Below, piece by piece: positions 47,399 to 57,024 of a DNA stretch of 64,000 bases. Each line of letters opens with the position of its first letter. Within the stretch, counting starts at the first letter, position 1. Source of the stretch: Mariannaea sp. PMI_226 (lineage: Eukaryota > Ascomycota > Sordariomycetes > Hypocreales > Nectriaceae); NCBI GenBank assembly GCA_024336345.1, contig JANFOG010000008.1, positions 1,922,001 to 1,986,000 on the forward strand. Direction: 5' to 3'. A program made the position numbers and the translations under genes. The notes under the pieces were generated by a model. The model did no database searches, was not told the origin of the DNA, and saw nothing but the letters and a program-made list of their open reading frames with translations.

Positions 47399-48766
47399 TC
47401 AACCGTTTGGCGCGCCGAACCCAGACAAAACTTTGGATCGAAACCATGGCATGTAGACGTCCCTGGCCCATCCTGCGACTTCACGAAGTCCAGCGACGAT
47501 TTGGTAAGTATCCAGAATGCTTTGAGTTGTCCCAATCTGCCTCTCCGTCCAGAGAACCGTCTTTTTATCCTCCCGGGTCGAAAAGACAAAAAGCCATCGA
47601 TGCCCATGCACAATGATGGCAGGGATGAAGCCCAGCTCCGTCAGCGCGTCTTCTGCCAGCTGACGCCTGGCAACCTCCGTCGCTGACGAGACCTGCGAGG
47701 TCAGACCAATGACAGACTGGAGGAATTTCCATTGAGCTGCGTGCCAGACGCCCATCTGCAGCTGCGCGGTGTTGAGCTCCTTGCCTGGACGCTTAGTCTC
47801 GATGCTCAAGGCTATGGGTGAAAGTTGCAATGGCGCAAAGTCGGTGTGGTTGACAGACAATGTTGGAGTTCTCCGGCTGAGGGCTTGGAGGCTGGCATCT
47901 TTGTCATTGTCGTCGAAGTAGAGGCAGAAGTCGACCATTTTCGCGGTGGAAGAATATGGGAGAAATTTTCCGTGTGGACGAGCCGTCGTGCTGAGATTGT
48001 TAGCTATAGTCCCTCAAACATGATGCAGTCTTAATCAAGTTTCTTACCAAGTCGTAAAGTTGAAAGGATCAGCTATGTGAGATGCTGGGTACCTGAAAAC
48101 GGCTTGCAGTAGGCGATGGTGGACCTCCATATTCCACGACGCCTCCTCGTGGCTTTTGTCGTGACATTGTCGGGCATGTTCACATATCAGAGCGACCTCT
48201 TCTGGCTGAGGAATTCGACCAGGAAGTGTGTCCAGCTGATCAGGCTCCTTGAATGCATATTTCCAGACTCGTGAGGCCTTGTCTCGAATAACAGTGCTCT
48301 CCCGAATGGTTGATCTGAAGGAATGGGGAAGTACCTCGAGTCCATTCCCAATCTCGCGAATCGATGCTAACAAATCAGCAACACATGAAGGCGCAGTATC
48401 GATATTCAACTGTCGGCATTCGAGACCACCCTCGTCGAGGCGCAGACTCATCATTTGTTTTTTCGGGGAAGATGACCGAGATGGCGTATCGCTTTCAGAA
48501 GGCGCAAACGAACTAGACGCGGAGCTCAGGGAATCTGCTGGCCTTGGTGTCCGATTCGGATCGTCAATCCGACGACGTTTGGGTGTCTTTTCATTCATTT
48601 CGCTTGGATCATCGAGGGAGACGGGAGGAGATGGTTCTTGCTGAGGGGCCTTGCGCTTCGACGAGCCTTGAATGGGCGGGAATGGTTTCGTATTCGAGCC
48701 GTACGCGTCGCGGTCGGGTATTGAGCAGAGCCAGGTATATATGTCTACAGGCTCTGTGTCGACCAT
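47399..48766 (-). CDS. Fungal PD-(D/E)XK nuclease-like protein
   Basis: Exons are 48048-48766 and 47399-47990; 436 residues from the ATG at 48766 (MVDTEPVDIYTWL). An in-frame ATG at 49018 would add 84 residues starting with a very hydrophobic FFDLFFLFLLLF segment, which I regard as leader DNA. Residues about 30-110 are Ser/Pro-rich with a basic TPKRRRIDD, possibly a nuclear signal. The nuclease-like domain fills the C-terminal half: VDFCLYFDD (acidic residue, about 258), SVNHTDFAPLQ, SIETKRPG (the E-x-K, about 305-307) and AQLQMGVWHAAQWKFL. This matches the fungal PDDEXK_12-type family, often found beside transposons or as domesticated proteins. DNA cleavage is inferred from the D...ExK pattern. 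Confidence 0.82.
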
Positions 48767-49359
48767 GATGTCGTAGACGCAATCTTTGCTGATGCCATAT
48801 GCTGCTTCTTGATATTCAAGGCATGGTGTCGTGATGGGTTGCGACTTGTATGGTTCATGCTGGTGGGACGCGTTGGCGCGGCAACGACCCAGTGCTGCGC
48901 ACTCAGCGTCATCCGCTAAATCGCCCAGCTGGAAAGTCGTTGCAAAAAGAAATGCAAGGAAACAAAATATTACAATAAAAAGCAAAAGAAAAAGGAAAAA
49001 AAGGTCAAAAAAATCCATGGTATTGATTATTCCATAATTTTATACTAAAACAATCGATTTTATGCCCCGAACAGTTGTCTTCCTCACCCCATGTCACAGC
49101 CCCAGATGGAACCAAGGACGAGACTCGGTGGAAGCAATGAAGCCATTCCTCCAACTCAATCCAAGGCTTCTCTCAAGGAGTTCTAGGATTGCTCAGTGGC
49201 TCTCAGTGACAGAAACTATCAATACAGTTGGGAAATATGAACAGTCATCAAGTTAAAATGACACAATAGTAATAGAAGCGTGACAGAGAGTCGTGTCCAG
49301 CAGGGACTCTGGTGATCATGAGAGTTGAGGTCTTCGTGCCTGGCTCGAGGCAATCTCGG
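48767..49359. other. Upstream region of nuclease-like gene
   Basis: Includes the in-frame extension 48767-49018 that could encode a membrane anchor if the upstream ATG is used; the rest shows no gene. Confidence 0.5.
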
Positions 49360-50256
49360 TTACAGAACCACGGCAATTCCACATTCCTCTATTATAGACG
49401 CAGCATCCGATTCCTCCGTCACGATATGAGCGCGTTGCGGATCGCTGACAATGCCTGGTCCAAGAAGATTGCCTCCATCTTCGGATTCGTGTCCACCTCC
49501 TTGTTTGGGTGCCTCCTCCACCTTTGGCCATGGCCACCAACCTTGCAAGGGCATATCATCATAGTAGGTATTGAAGTTTTCCGCAGTGTGTAGGCGGTCA
49601 AAATTGTAAACGTGCTCATTGTCTTTGTTAAATGCCAGCGCCCACCGAACCTTATTGACCGAGAGGTTGCTTAACCTGAAGCATGAAAGTTCGCTGATCT
49701 GACGGGCGTAAACTAACAAGTTGCCCTCCCACTGAGGATCCTCACTGTGGTCTCGCAATTTATACCGGCGAACGCACGACCAACCAACGCTTCTGTGCCA
49801 GTGGCTCAATGCTTCCTCGCGAGTTGTTAAGAAGCCACCGTCGACGATTACATTTTGCCCAGACCAGTTCAAACCTTGTCTCATGAGTTTCGGCATATCC
49901 TTGACATAAATTTCTAACTCTGCATGCCAGGGCGTTACGTGACATGGTGTGGAATCGTAGACACTGGTGCCCAGCCAGTACGAGGGAGCTGTTGGGTCAT
50001 CGAGCATCGTCAATCGAAGCCATCCACCAAGAAATTGGCCAGTGGAAGAGGTAAGTGAGTCGCTTTTTGTTGTGTCATTGGCGGCGCTGACTGTGCTGGC
50101 TTCGCACACAGAGTAAGGAGGGGGTTCGGTAGGCTCCATGGATATCATCCAGCCAGTCTGGTGTATGGGTTCTTCATCCTGCCGAAGCTGCTGATATTGC
50201 GAGTCGATGCAAGTAATGCAAGCCCATTGCTTGAGCGCTTTCCAGGCACGATGCAT
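49360..50256 (-). CDS. Uncharacterised protein, 298 residues
   Basis: Single exon, 298 residues from the ATG at 50256. There is a basic start (MHRAWKALKQWACITC), no signal peptide and no membrane span. The middle is rich in aromatic residues, with blocks TPWHAELEIYVKDMPKL, GGFLTTREEALSHWHRSVGW and SVNKVRWALAFNKDNEHVYNF that look like a globular domain rather than disorder. The C-terminal 60 residues are Gly/Pro/Glu-rich. I do not recognise a family. The long open frame and the absence of a comparable opposite-strand frame support coding. It neighbours the nuclease-like gene on the same strand but with a separate promoter. Confidence 0.65.
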   Translation of the reverse strand: MHRAWKALKQWACITCIDSQYQQLRQDEEPIHQTGWMISMEPTEPPPYSVCEASTVSAANDTTKSDSLTSSTGQFLGGWLRLTMLDDPTAPSYWLGTSVYDSTPCHVTPWHAELEIYVKDMPKLMRQGLNWSGQNVIVDGGFLTTREEALSHWHRSVGWSCVRRYKLRDHSEDPQWEGNLLVYARQISELSCFRLSNLSVNKVRWALAFNKDNEHVYNFDRLHTAENFNTYYDDMPLQGWWPWPKVEEAPKQGGGHESEDGGNLLGPGIVSDPQRAHIVTEESDAASIIEECGIAVVL

Positions 50257-50738
50257 AGTAAGTCTAGGTGCCTGCTATTTTCTGCGAAGAAGAAAAAGAA
50301 GAGAAGGGTAAGTGCGTTATGACTTGGTGATAGAAGGTAGTCTAAGTTTGTAGGTTGCCGAAGAGGGTAGGGACACTGCCCACAGCAAACGCAGTATAGA
50401 GATATCACGGGTGGGAATGGTGATCAGAGATGATGGATGACAAGCAGGGAGTTGAATGGGATGAATGATCTGCAGTCAGTGATGGGATGCGAACTGGTAT
50501 TTATTGCCCTTGCTGGCTGTAGCCCTTAACTTTGCAATCCCTCCTTCGAGGAGGTATTGCTATTACAGATTAAGGTAAGTAACTACCTTATCTTAAGTTG
50601 CCTTCTGCAGATGCAGGCAGGTAAGATAGAGTTAGCTTAGGGAGGTAGGTGGTAGGGTTAGTGTTTGGTATTTCATCCCAGACTCTTTGTTTTTTTCCGT
50701 TTCTTCTTCTCTCTTCTTCTCCCAACGACACCACCACG
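50257..50738. promoter_or_regulatory. Divergent promoter region with CTTC-rich leader
   Basis: About 0.5 kb between divergent starts of the 298-residue protein and the small 105-residue protein. A TTCTTCTTCTCTCTTC tract at 50701-50716 forms the leader of the plus-strand gene. An inverted pair of TAAGGTAAGT-like and ACTACCTTATCTTA sequences lies at 50571-50595. Confidence 0.45.
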
Positions 50739-51186
50739 ATGAGTCTGTAAGTACATTGCATCCGTTTCTCATTTCCTCTACCACATGATCTACGATTGAT
50801 GGCTAACACCCAGAAAACAGACATATCATTAAAATACACACTCGTTTTACTCGTCGCCGCGGCCCACCGGCCGCTCCAGCTTCACCTCCGACACCTCCGA
50901 CCGGCACTGACTCGCCTCAGGTGGCCGCGATCCCGGGGGTCGACAACCTCACCCGGCACACGCCCCACTCTCCTGACAATCCGTAAGTTAACCTCTTCAG
51001 TTGTGCTTATACCGTACCGAAATCACTAATACTGTCAGCAGTCCGCAGTTGACGCCTGCGCAAGTGGAGAGTGGCATGCGCGCCGGGCGCGAGGTTGCCC
51101 CCGGGTGCCCCCGCCAGCCTGGGGCCAGTGTCGGATTGGAGGAGGAGGAGGAGTTGCTAGAGTGGTCGGTGGAAATGGACTACTAG
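50739..51186 (+). CDS. Small Pro-rich/acidic protein with 8-base first exon
   Basis: Exons are 50739-50746, 50821-50982 and 51039-51186, 105 residues. The first coding exon has only eight bases (ATGAGTCT) before a consensus GTAAGT donor. Exon 2 encodes a basic HIIKIHTRFTRRRGPP segment and a Pro/Thr-rich stretch; exon 3 encodes LTPAQVESGMRAGREVAPG and an acidic EEEEELLEWSVEMDY end. Both introns have consensus ends and all phases close. The last acceptor is CAGCAG, so a one-residue-shorter form is possible. I do not recognise a function; the conserved-looking QVESGMRAGREVAPG block suggests it is real. There is no signal peptide. Confidence 0.6.
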
Positions 51187-51349
51187 GGCGTGGCCCTGTC
51201 GTTTTTGGTGGTGCTGTTATTCTTAACAGTATCACTTACCATCATTTTTAAAATAAATAAATAAAGCGTTTTTTTTATTCACCCATGTCCTATGTTTCCT
51301 TGCTCTGTGACGCCCTCCATCAAGCAATGTTGATGCCCTTGCAATTCCT

Positions 51350-52648
51350 TCACCTGCGATACTCTTCTCTCTCTAGCCGTTGGTCCGCGCATTTGCCAAC
51401 AACATTGACAGGATTGCATCGCGCTGAGCGACCACCAGGAAGGGTCACAGCGTAGTCAACGCCCCAACGCGAGCTCATTCCGTACGCCTGGAAGTCCGTC
51501 GACACAATCTGCGCTCCGCTGGAAAAGGCTGCTTCTCGCCTTGCCGTCACGTTGTGGGTGAAGAGCGTGGACAGCGGCTCATCTGCGCGAGTACGCACCC
51601 AGTAGCCAGCCTTGACTTGCTCTTGGATGTTGACTTGGTTATCACCAGTCGGGTCGTTTAACTGTGAGGAAAGTATTTAGGTCAGTTCTAGCAAAGGATT
51701 TTTTTTTTACAGTTGGAATATTCTAGTGTAGACACAGTAGAGGGCGAGTTTGGTTTGATCTGTTACCTTTTGAAACGCGCAGTCAGAGTTTCCAGGCGCA
51801 GAGTTGGTGAATATGATGCGGCCTTCCAGATTGGGCCGGTCCTTGATGTAGGCGTCTCGCACGACGTGAACTGGCCCGTTGTCCATGAGGAAAAAGACGC
51901 GACCGCGAGCGCTATCCAGATCAGGCCACCCGTGGGTGAGAACGGACTGCTCAAGAGAGAGGTCATCGCGTCGAATGTCGTCGGGAACGATGAGCTGCTT
52001 ACTGCTGAAAACGCTGCGAATCTCCGCGTCCAGGCCGTCGAGTAGTTTGGTGTTGGCCCACGAAATGGGCTTTGAACCGCCCAAGGCTATCAGGATTTCC
52101 TCGGACGTCTTGAACTCGATCATGATGGGGATCGGGACGTGGTCAGTGTGGGCATCGCTCCAAGACTTTACGACTTGGAGACAGCTCTTCAGAGTGTGGC
52201 ATGTGGCGTTGTAGTCAATGTCGGCAATATGCAAGATCTTGATGCCCGGGCCCTGCAGCTCTGGAATCGGCTCCGTCGACTTGTTGCGTCGAATCCAGGG
52301 CGTTGCGTAATGACCGCCTCCATCCGGGTCGGCAAAGATATCCAGCTCGAAGCTGCGGACAGACTGGAAGGAAGCTTGCACGTCTAGAGCTGGGTGCGAG
52401 TAGAAGACGTTTTGCAAATCGGGACGAAGAGCCAGCATGGTCTGCTGGTCAGCCGGGAGTGCCTCAAGATGGTAGGAATTGTGCGTGCCGACGACTTGGA
52501 TCTGGTTCATCCGCAGCGTTCCGGAGGACCAGGTAAGGCCATTCTGGTTGTATGTGTGGCCGAAAGCGAGCGCATCACCAAAGGCGATCATGACGCTTGA
52601 GTGTGCGAATGCAATAGCTGCAAGGAGCTGGTTAAAGAGGGACGCCAT
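51350..52648 (-). CDS. Secreted PLC-like phosphodiesterase (Ca2+-dependent PI-PLC C1 type)
   Basis: Exons are 51767-52648 and 51350-51661, 397 residues. The N-terminus has a signal-like hydrophobic stretch (LLAAIAFAHSSVMIAFGDALA); longer in-frame extension upstream is not favoured. The TIM-barrel PLC fold is recognisable from QVVGTHNSYH (about residues 50-59, first catalytic His), SFELDIFADPDGG (about 98-110, metal/acid residues), HIADIDYNATCHTLKSCL, IPIMIEFKT (about 175, acid), and RVFFLMDN in the later strand. The C-terminal VNIQEQVKAGYWVRTRADEP segment crosses the splice and is family typical. It acts on phosphoinositide or a related phosphodiester; specificity unknown. Confidence 0.88.
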
Positions 52649-53430
52649 GCTGGACTCGAGGGCTCCTGGGATGAATTCATTGACGAAAGGGATGACATGC
52701 TCATGAAGAGTGAAATTTCGCGTAAAAAGGTCGATGCACCACCACACGGCATGACGCGGGGTGTGGTTGTTGGTGTGGCAGTGGCATGTTTGTAGAGGCG
52801 AGTCCCTTGGTAAATGTAAGTGCTGGCATATCTTGGCAAACTTATAAATAAACTGAATTGAGTAGGGAACTATCAGGGCGAACCATAAGTCATTTGCCGA
52901 GGGCGCATGTGCAGGGTAACATCTACAGAATCACGGCCGTTGCGCAATCGTGTTGGCGCATTCACGTTATTGGTCTAGGGATCCCAATAGGCTCAAAGAG
53001 GTGGGACAGGCACTGGGATCACCGGACATAACAATGTTATTCGCCATACCTCCAAACTTAGTCTAATATTGCCTTTTTTTTCTTTTTACCTTTCCTCGTA
53101 TACTGCAAGCTGGGATGTGACGTGTCCAGGCAGGGGTAAGTAGGTAGATGAGGCTCGTGCCAACAATGCCCTTGTCATTTGAAGAGAGATGCCAATATTT
53201 CCCCCTTCACGCTTGATATTGTTTGTCAGAATATGGTCCCGTGGACCATCGTATCCTTGAGGATACTATCATTTCAATATTGATTGTATTTTCATTTATC
53301 CGCATGTCTTCTCTTTCGAGTCGTCTTGGTTGACTTTCGACTCCAACCTTGGGTGCCTCTTGAGATTTCTCCCAAGAGCAGTCGAATACAAAGCGACGTT
53401 TACCTGCCTACTAAAATCCCTTGATTGCCA
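52649..53430. other. Intergenic spacer
   Basis: About 0.8 kb between two minus-strand genes. It holds the promoter of the PLC-like gene and the 3' end of the DUF3433 gene. No gene or clear repeat seen. Confidence 0.55.
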
Positions 53431-55598
53431 TTACACCATCGACATCTCGTACTCATTTCCGTTTTCCTCATTCTCATTCGACTGGGGACCTATATTATTC
53501 GGATTGCGCATAGTTCTTGGAGTCTCCGAGTTGGCGTCATGAATTTGCTCAAATCGCTCTGCTCCCGCAATCCTATACGTAGACTCTCCCCTAGATTCCA
53601 AACTCCCGCTAGGATTCAAGCTCTTTTTTATTTTTCGTCGGCGGAGGCCACAGGAAACTGGCGTCGGAGGCTCCAATAATTTCACGGCATGATTCTTATT
53701 ATGGAATCCGATGCCAACTGTGTACTGGTCTTGCTTCCGGTGAACTGGTATCAAGTCGAATTTGTACCTCTTCCTCGCCAACTGGAGACGTGTTGTCATA
53801 TACCATCTTTCTCCTTCATCTTTATCGTCGTCCTGGTATCCAGCCAAATTAATGTCGAGGGGGTTACCTGCTAGAATGCCTTCCTGCTCAGTCCCGATAG
53901 TATCCTTCAGTAAGAAGTCGCTAGCATATGTCCACGACAACAGGTCGGCAATCGATTCATACATGCGCGGAAGATGTCTCGTATAATCTTCTGTTAGCGC
54001 CTCCCAAGTGATCAAGACGACATAAACAAACAGCCAGATTGCTACAATAGTAAATAGTGGGACAGAGAATTGCACCGTGCATGTTTCGTCATTATCAAGG
54101 ATCTGGACGCTTGCGCCAACAAGAATTGGGAGCAACCGCTGGATGATAGCCACGGCTAAGAGGATGCCGACTTTCCAGTGACCATTCTTCAATGCCACGA
54201 AGACTGCAAGAGGACGGGGAAGAGACATGTAATCGAGCAGCAGGGATTCATCCGCTGTGGCGCCGTGGTGGCTTAAGGCCACGAAGGGCTGTATGTGGGC
54301 TGTGTAGAGACTAATATCCTCCCAGAACCACGTATACAAGCTGACGATGAATGTCAAAGCAAACTGAAAGATGACTGTTGCTATATTGTACGAAAATGGC
54401 ATCTCGATGCTGCCACCCTTGATACGGCTGATGACAAGCCCGGCAATATGTCCCCCGAGGAGAAGGACGGCACAGCTACCAAAGATTGACATCGCCAGGG
54501 GCGTCAGGAACAGGCAGGTAGTGGCATAGCGGATCTCGGAGATCTCTTTAATGGAGCCTGAAAGGGTCTGGTCAGTTCTATGATGTTCACTAGAAGGTAT
54601 TCCCAACTCAAGGACTTGACTTACGGGTATAATCCTGCGTCTCATTTGCATCTGTCGCCGATAATAGATCGCGAGATGGGGATGAAGGTGGACGAGACTC
54701 GATACGCCGAGACTTGCCAAATCCATGCCATATCTTGTCTCCCAGTTTCCAGTAACCAAGTCGAAGAGGCATGTCTCGTAACTGCGATTGCATCATCCCG
54801 GACCGTGTGGCAATTGAGGTCCCTTCAAAATCTCGGAGGAAGTCCGCATTTCGAAACAAGACGAGATGGTCAGCAATGGATACGGGATCCCATCGAAGGC
54901 CCGTTGTAATGTTATTCAGATATACCATGACCCAAATCGTGTGCGCATCGATCAAGATGTAGAATCCAAGAAGAGTGACAGATGCCCATCGATTCGTCTC
55001 CGCAGTGGTGTAGTCAAACGTGTTCAACAGAGATGCTTTGAAACCCAGAATGGTAAAGCTGAAGAAGAACAAAACGTGAGAGAATATAAGAAGTGAGTTG
55101 CGCGTCGAGCACGCATCTCTGAAGCTGGGACCGGGGAAGTAGCTGCGCAATATGCTTTCGCCAGCGGTATGGCCCTCTGCGCAGAGAATAAACGGGGTTA
55201 TCCTGGAGAGATTTAGGATTACAGCGTCCAAGAAGGTGGCCGTGATTGTGCCAAAAACCGTGGGGAGGATCTGGATGGTGAAATAACCCCAGACATTGAT
55301 CAGTGAAAATGTAGGTTTGATCAGCACAGCGACGAGAAGAGCGGTTATGAAGAAGTTCCACAGAAGGACGATGCACAGAAACCAGGGTTGTAGTGTCAGT
55401 GGTCGGTAGTCGAGTGCGGGCAACTTGTTCTCGTCATTTGGGAAGATTTGTTCAGGGCTCTGTTCATCTATTCTATGTCAGTATATAAATTCAAAGCTCA
55501 CACACATTTAATATCCCACCTTGATTCTGTTTTCGTGTTTCTTGTTCTGTTTGCGCTATCTGCGCTGTCTGTGTTATGTTTGAGTCTGTCATTGGCAT
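53431..55598 (-). CDS. DUF3433-type multi-span membrane protein
   Basis: Exons are 55520-55598, 54625-55467 and 53431-54557, 682 residues, all phases closing. The first 26 residues are Gln/Thr-rich. Two homologous-looking membrane halves follow. The first has spans around LQPWFLCIVLLWNFFITALLV, the PTVFGTITATFLDAVILNLSRITPF hallmark, SLLIFSHVLFFFSFTIL and ASVTLLGFYILIDAHTIWVM. The second has FLTPLAMSIFGSCAVLLL, ATVIFQFALTFIVSLYTWFW, VGILLAVAIIQRLLPILVGA and LFTIVAIWLFVYVVLITW. The LQPWF..PT.....A......I....PF pattern is that of DUF3433, fungal proteins of unknown function that are often much longer (near 1200 residues), so this is a short member. The C-terminal 170 residues are hydrophilic and disordered. 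Confidence 0.85.
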
Positions 55599-57024
55599 TG
55601 GGCGTTGATAGTATGACAACGATGGTGCGATGGACAGCAGCCTCGACAAATATATGCCTTCATTTACCAGGCCATGTATATTTGACGCCGCAAGTGCAGG
55701 GTCCCTGCTGCCTCTCAGTCGGTATTACCACAGGGCAGCGCCCTAGTGATATTGGTTGCATTACGCAGTGGTTTGGAAGTAGTCATTTACAAGAAGGGAT
55801 AGATGCTTGATGGCGTAAAAGTTACACGCGTGAACACGAGTCCCCCTGCAGCCCACGGACGCGTCTTCTACATTGCGGATAACGGGACAAGATTTCTGGC
55901 GCTTGTATTTTTGGAAAAAAAAAAGTGATAGCTGTTGATCTGTCACGAAAACAAGCTGTTCGTCCCATGCAGGCAGCAGGGTGAGATTTTTCGTTGACGG
56001 CTGGTGGCGCAATCACACGGGCAAGTTTTTGACCTATGAATGATGCACCAGCCTTCTCATTCGTGGCCTTGTTTATCGAAAGCTGACAAAAGTGCAATAA
56101 GATAAATGGCTCAAAATGCACATTCGTGGTGGACTGGCAGGCAGCTAATGTGAAGAGGGACCAGAATCGTCACCCCAACTGGGGTCGGACTTTACAATGA
56201 TACAAGACTGAGGGCAGAGATAAAAAGATAAGGAGGGGCCATATCCCAACCTCTATTTTCGACCGTAAGGACACCAGGTGAAGAGCCCGGTATTTCCTCA
56301 TTAACATTAATATCAATCGCGAATTTGTAGGACTTGGGTGCGGGAGAGTCGCAGGCTCAGCTATAGAACATTATTTGCGAAGTGTTGATGTGTTGGAGGT
56401 CAACTCAGAGCTATGTATATACATAGTACCCTTGACTAATCATAGCACGATAGACGATTTTCAGCTGGCCGGGGTTCCCCAAAACCACTGGACAGCCTGA
56501 TTTGGATACTATTCCTTTTCACTACAAGGAGGAGAGAAATCACCCCACGATCAGGTCTCTGTGCGATGTGTGTGGCAGCCACAGCTGGAAATGTGCAAAA
56601 GCCTGAAACATCTTACTGCAGGGCTTAGGGGCAGGGCTCAGCCACTTTGCTGGGACTGTCGACTATCAATACAGCCTGTAGTCTTGTTGCTAGCTGGTAG
56701 TCCAAAACAAGAAAAAAATAGAGGCGTCTGAGTTCCTTCAGCTGATGCTTGTAGTGACTGCCTGACATGTAGGCACTTGGTATGCATTTGGTTTCCAGTG
56801 GCTATGGTTGGGACGAAGTCACTCGCCGCTCAACTAATTTTATGTCTTATATTCCTTTTATTATTTCCCCGAGTCCTCACGAGTACTATTGGTGCAGATA
56901 ATCATTGAGAACTTTTACCTCATCATTGGTGGAGTATTGCTTTTTTTTATAGAGCGAACTCGCGTAGAATAGTTACATCTCAAACAATGGGGTGGGTATT
57001 TGCAGAAGCATCCTATTCTATAGG
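55599..57024. other. Intergenic spacer
   Basis: About 1.4 kb with no supported gene. Minus-strand frames 55761-56012 and 55822-56121 overlap each other and have no motif. Confidence 0.55.
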
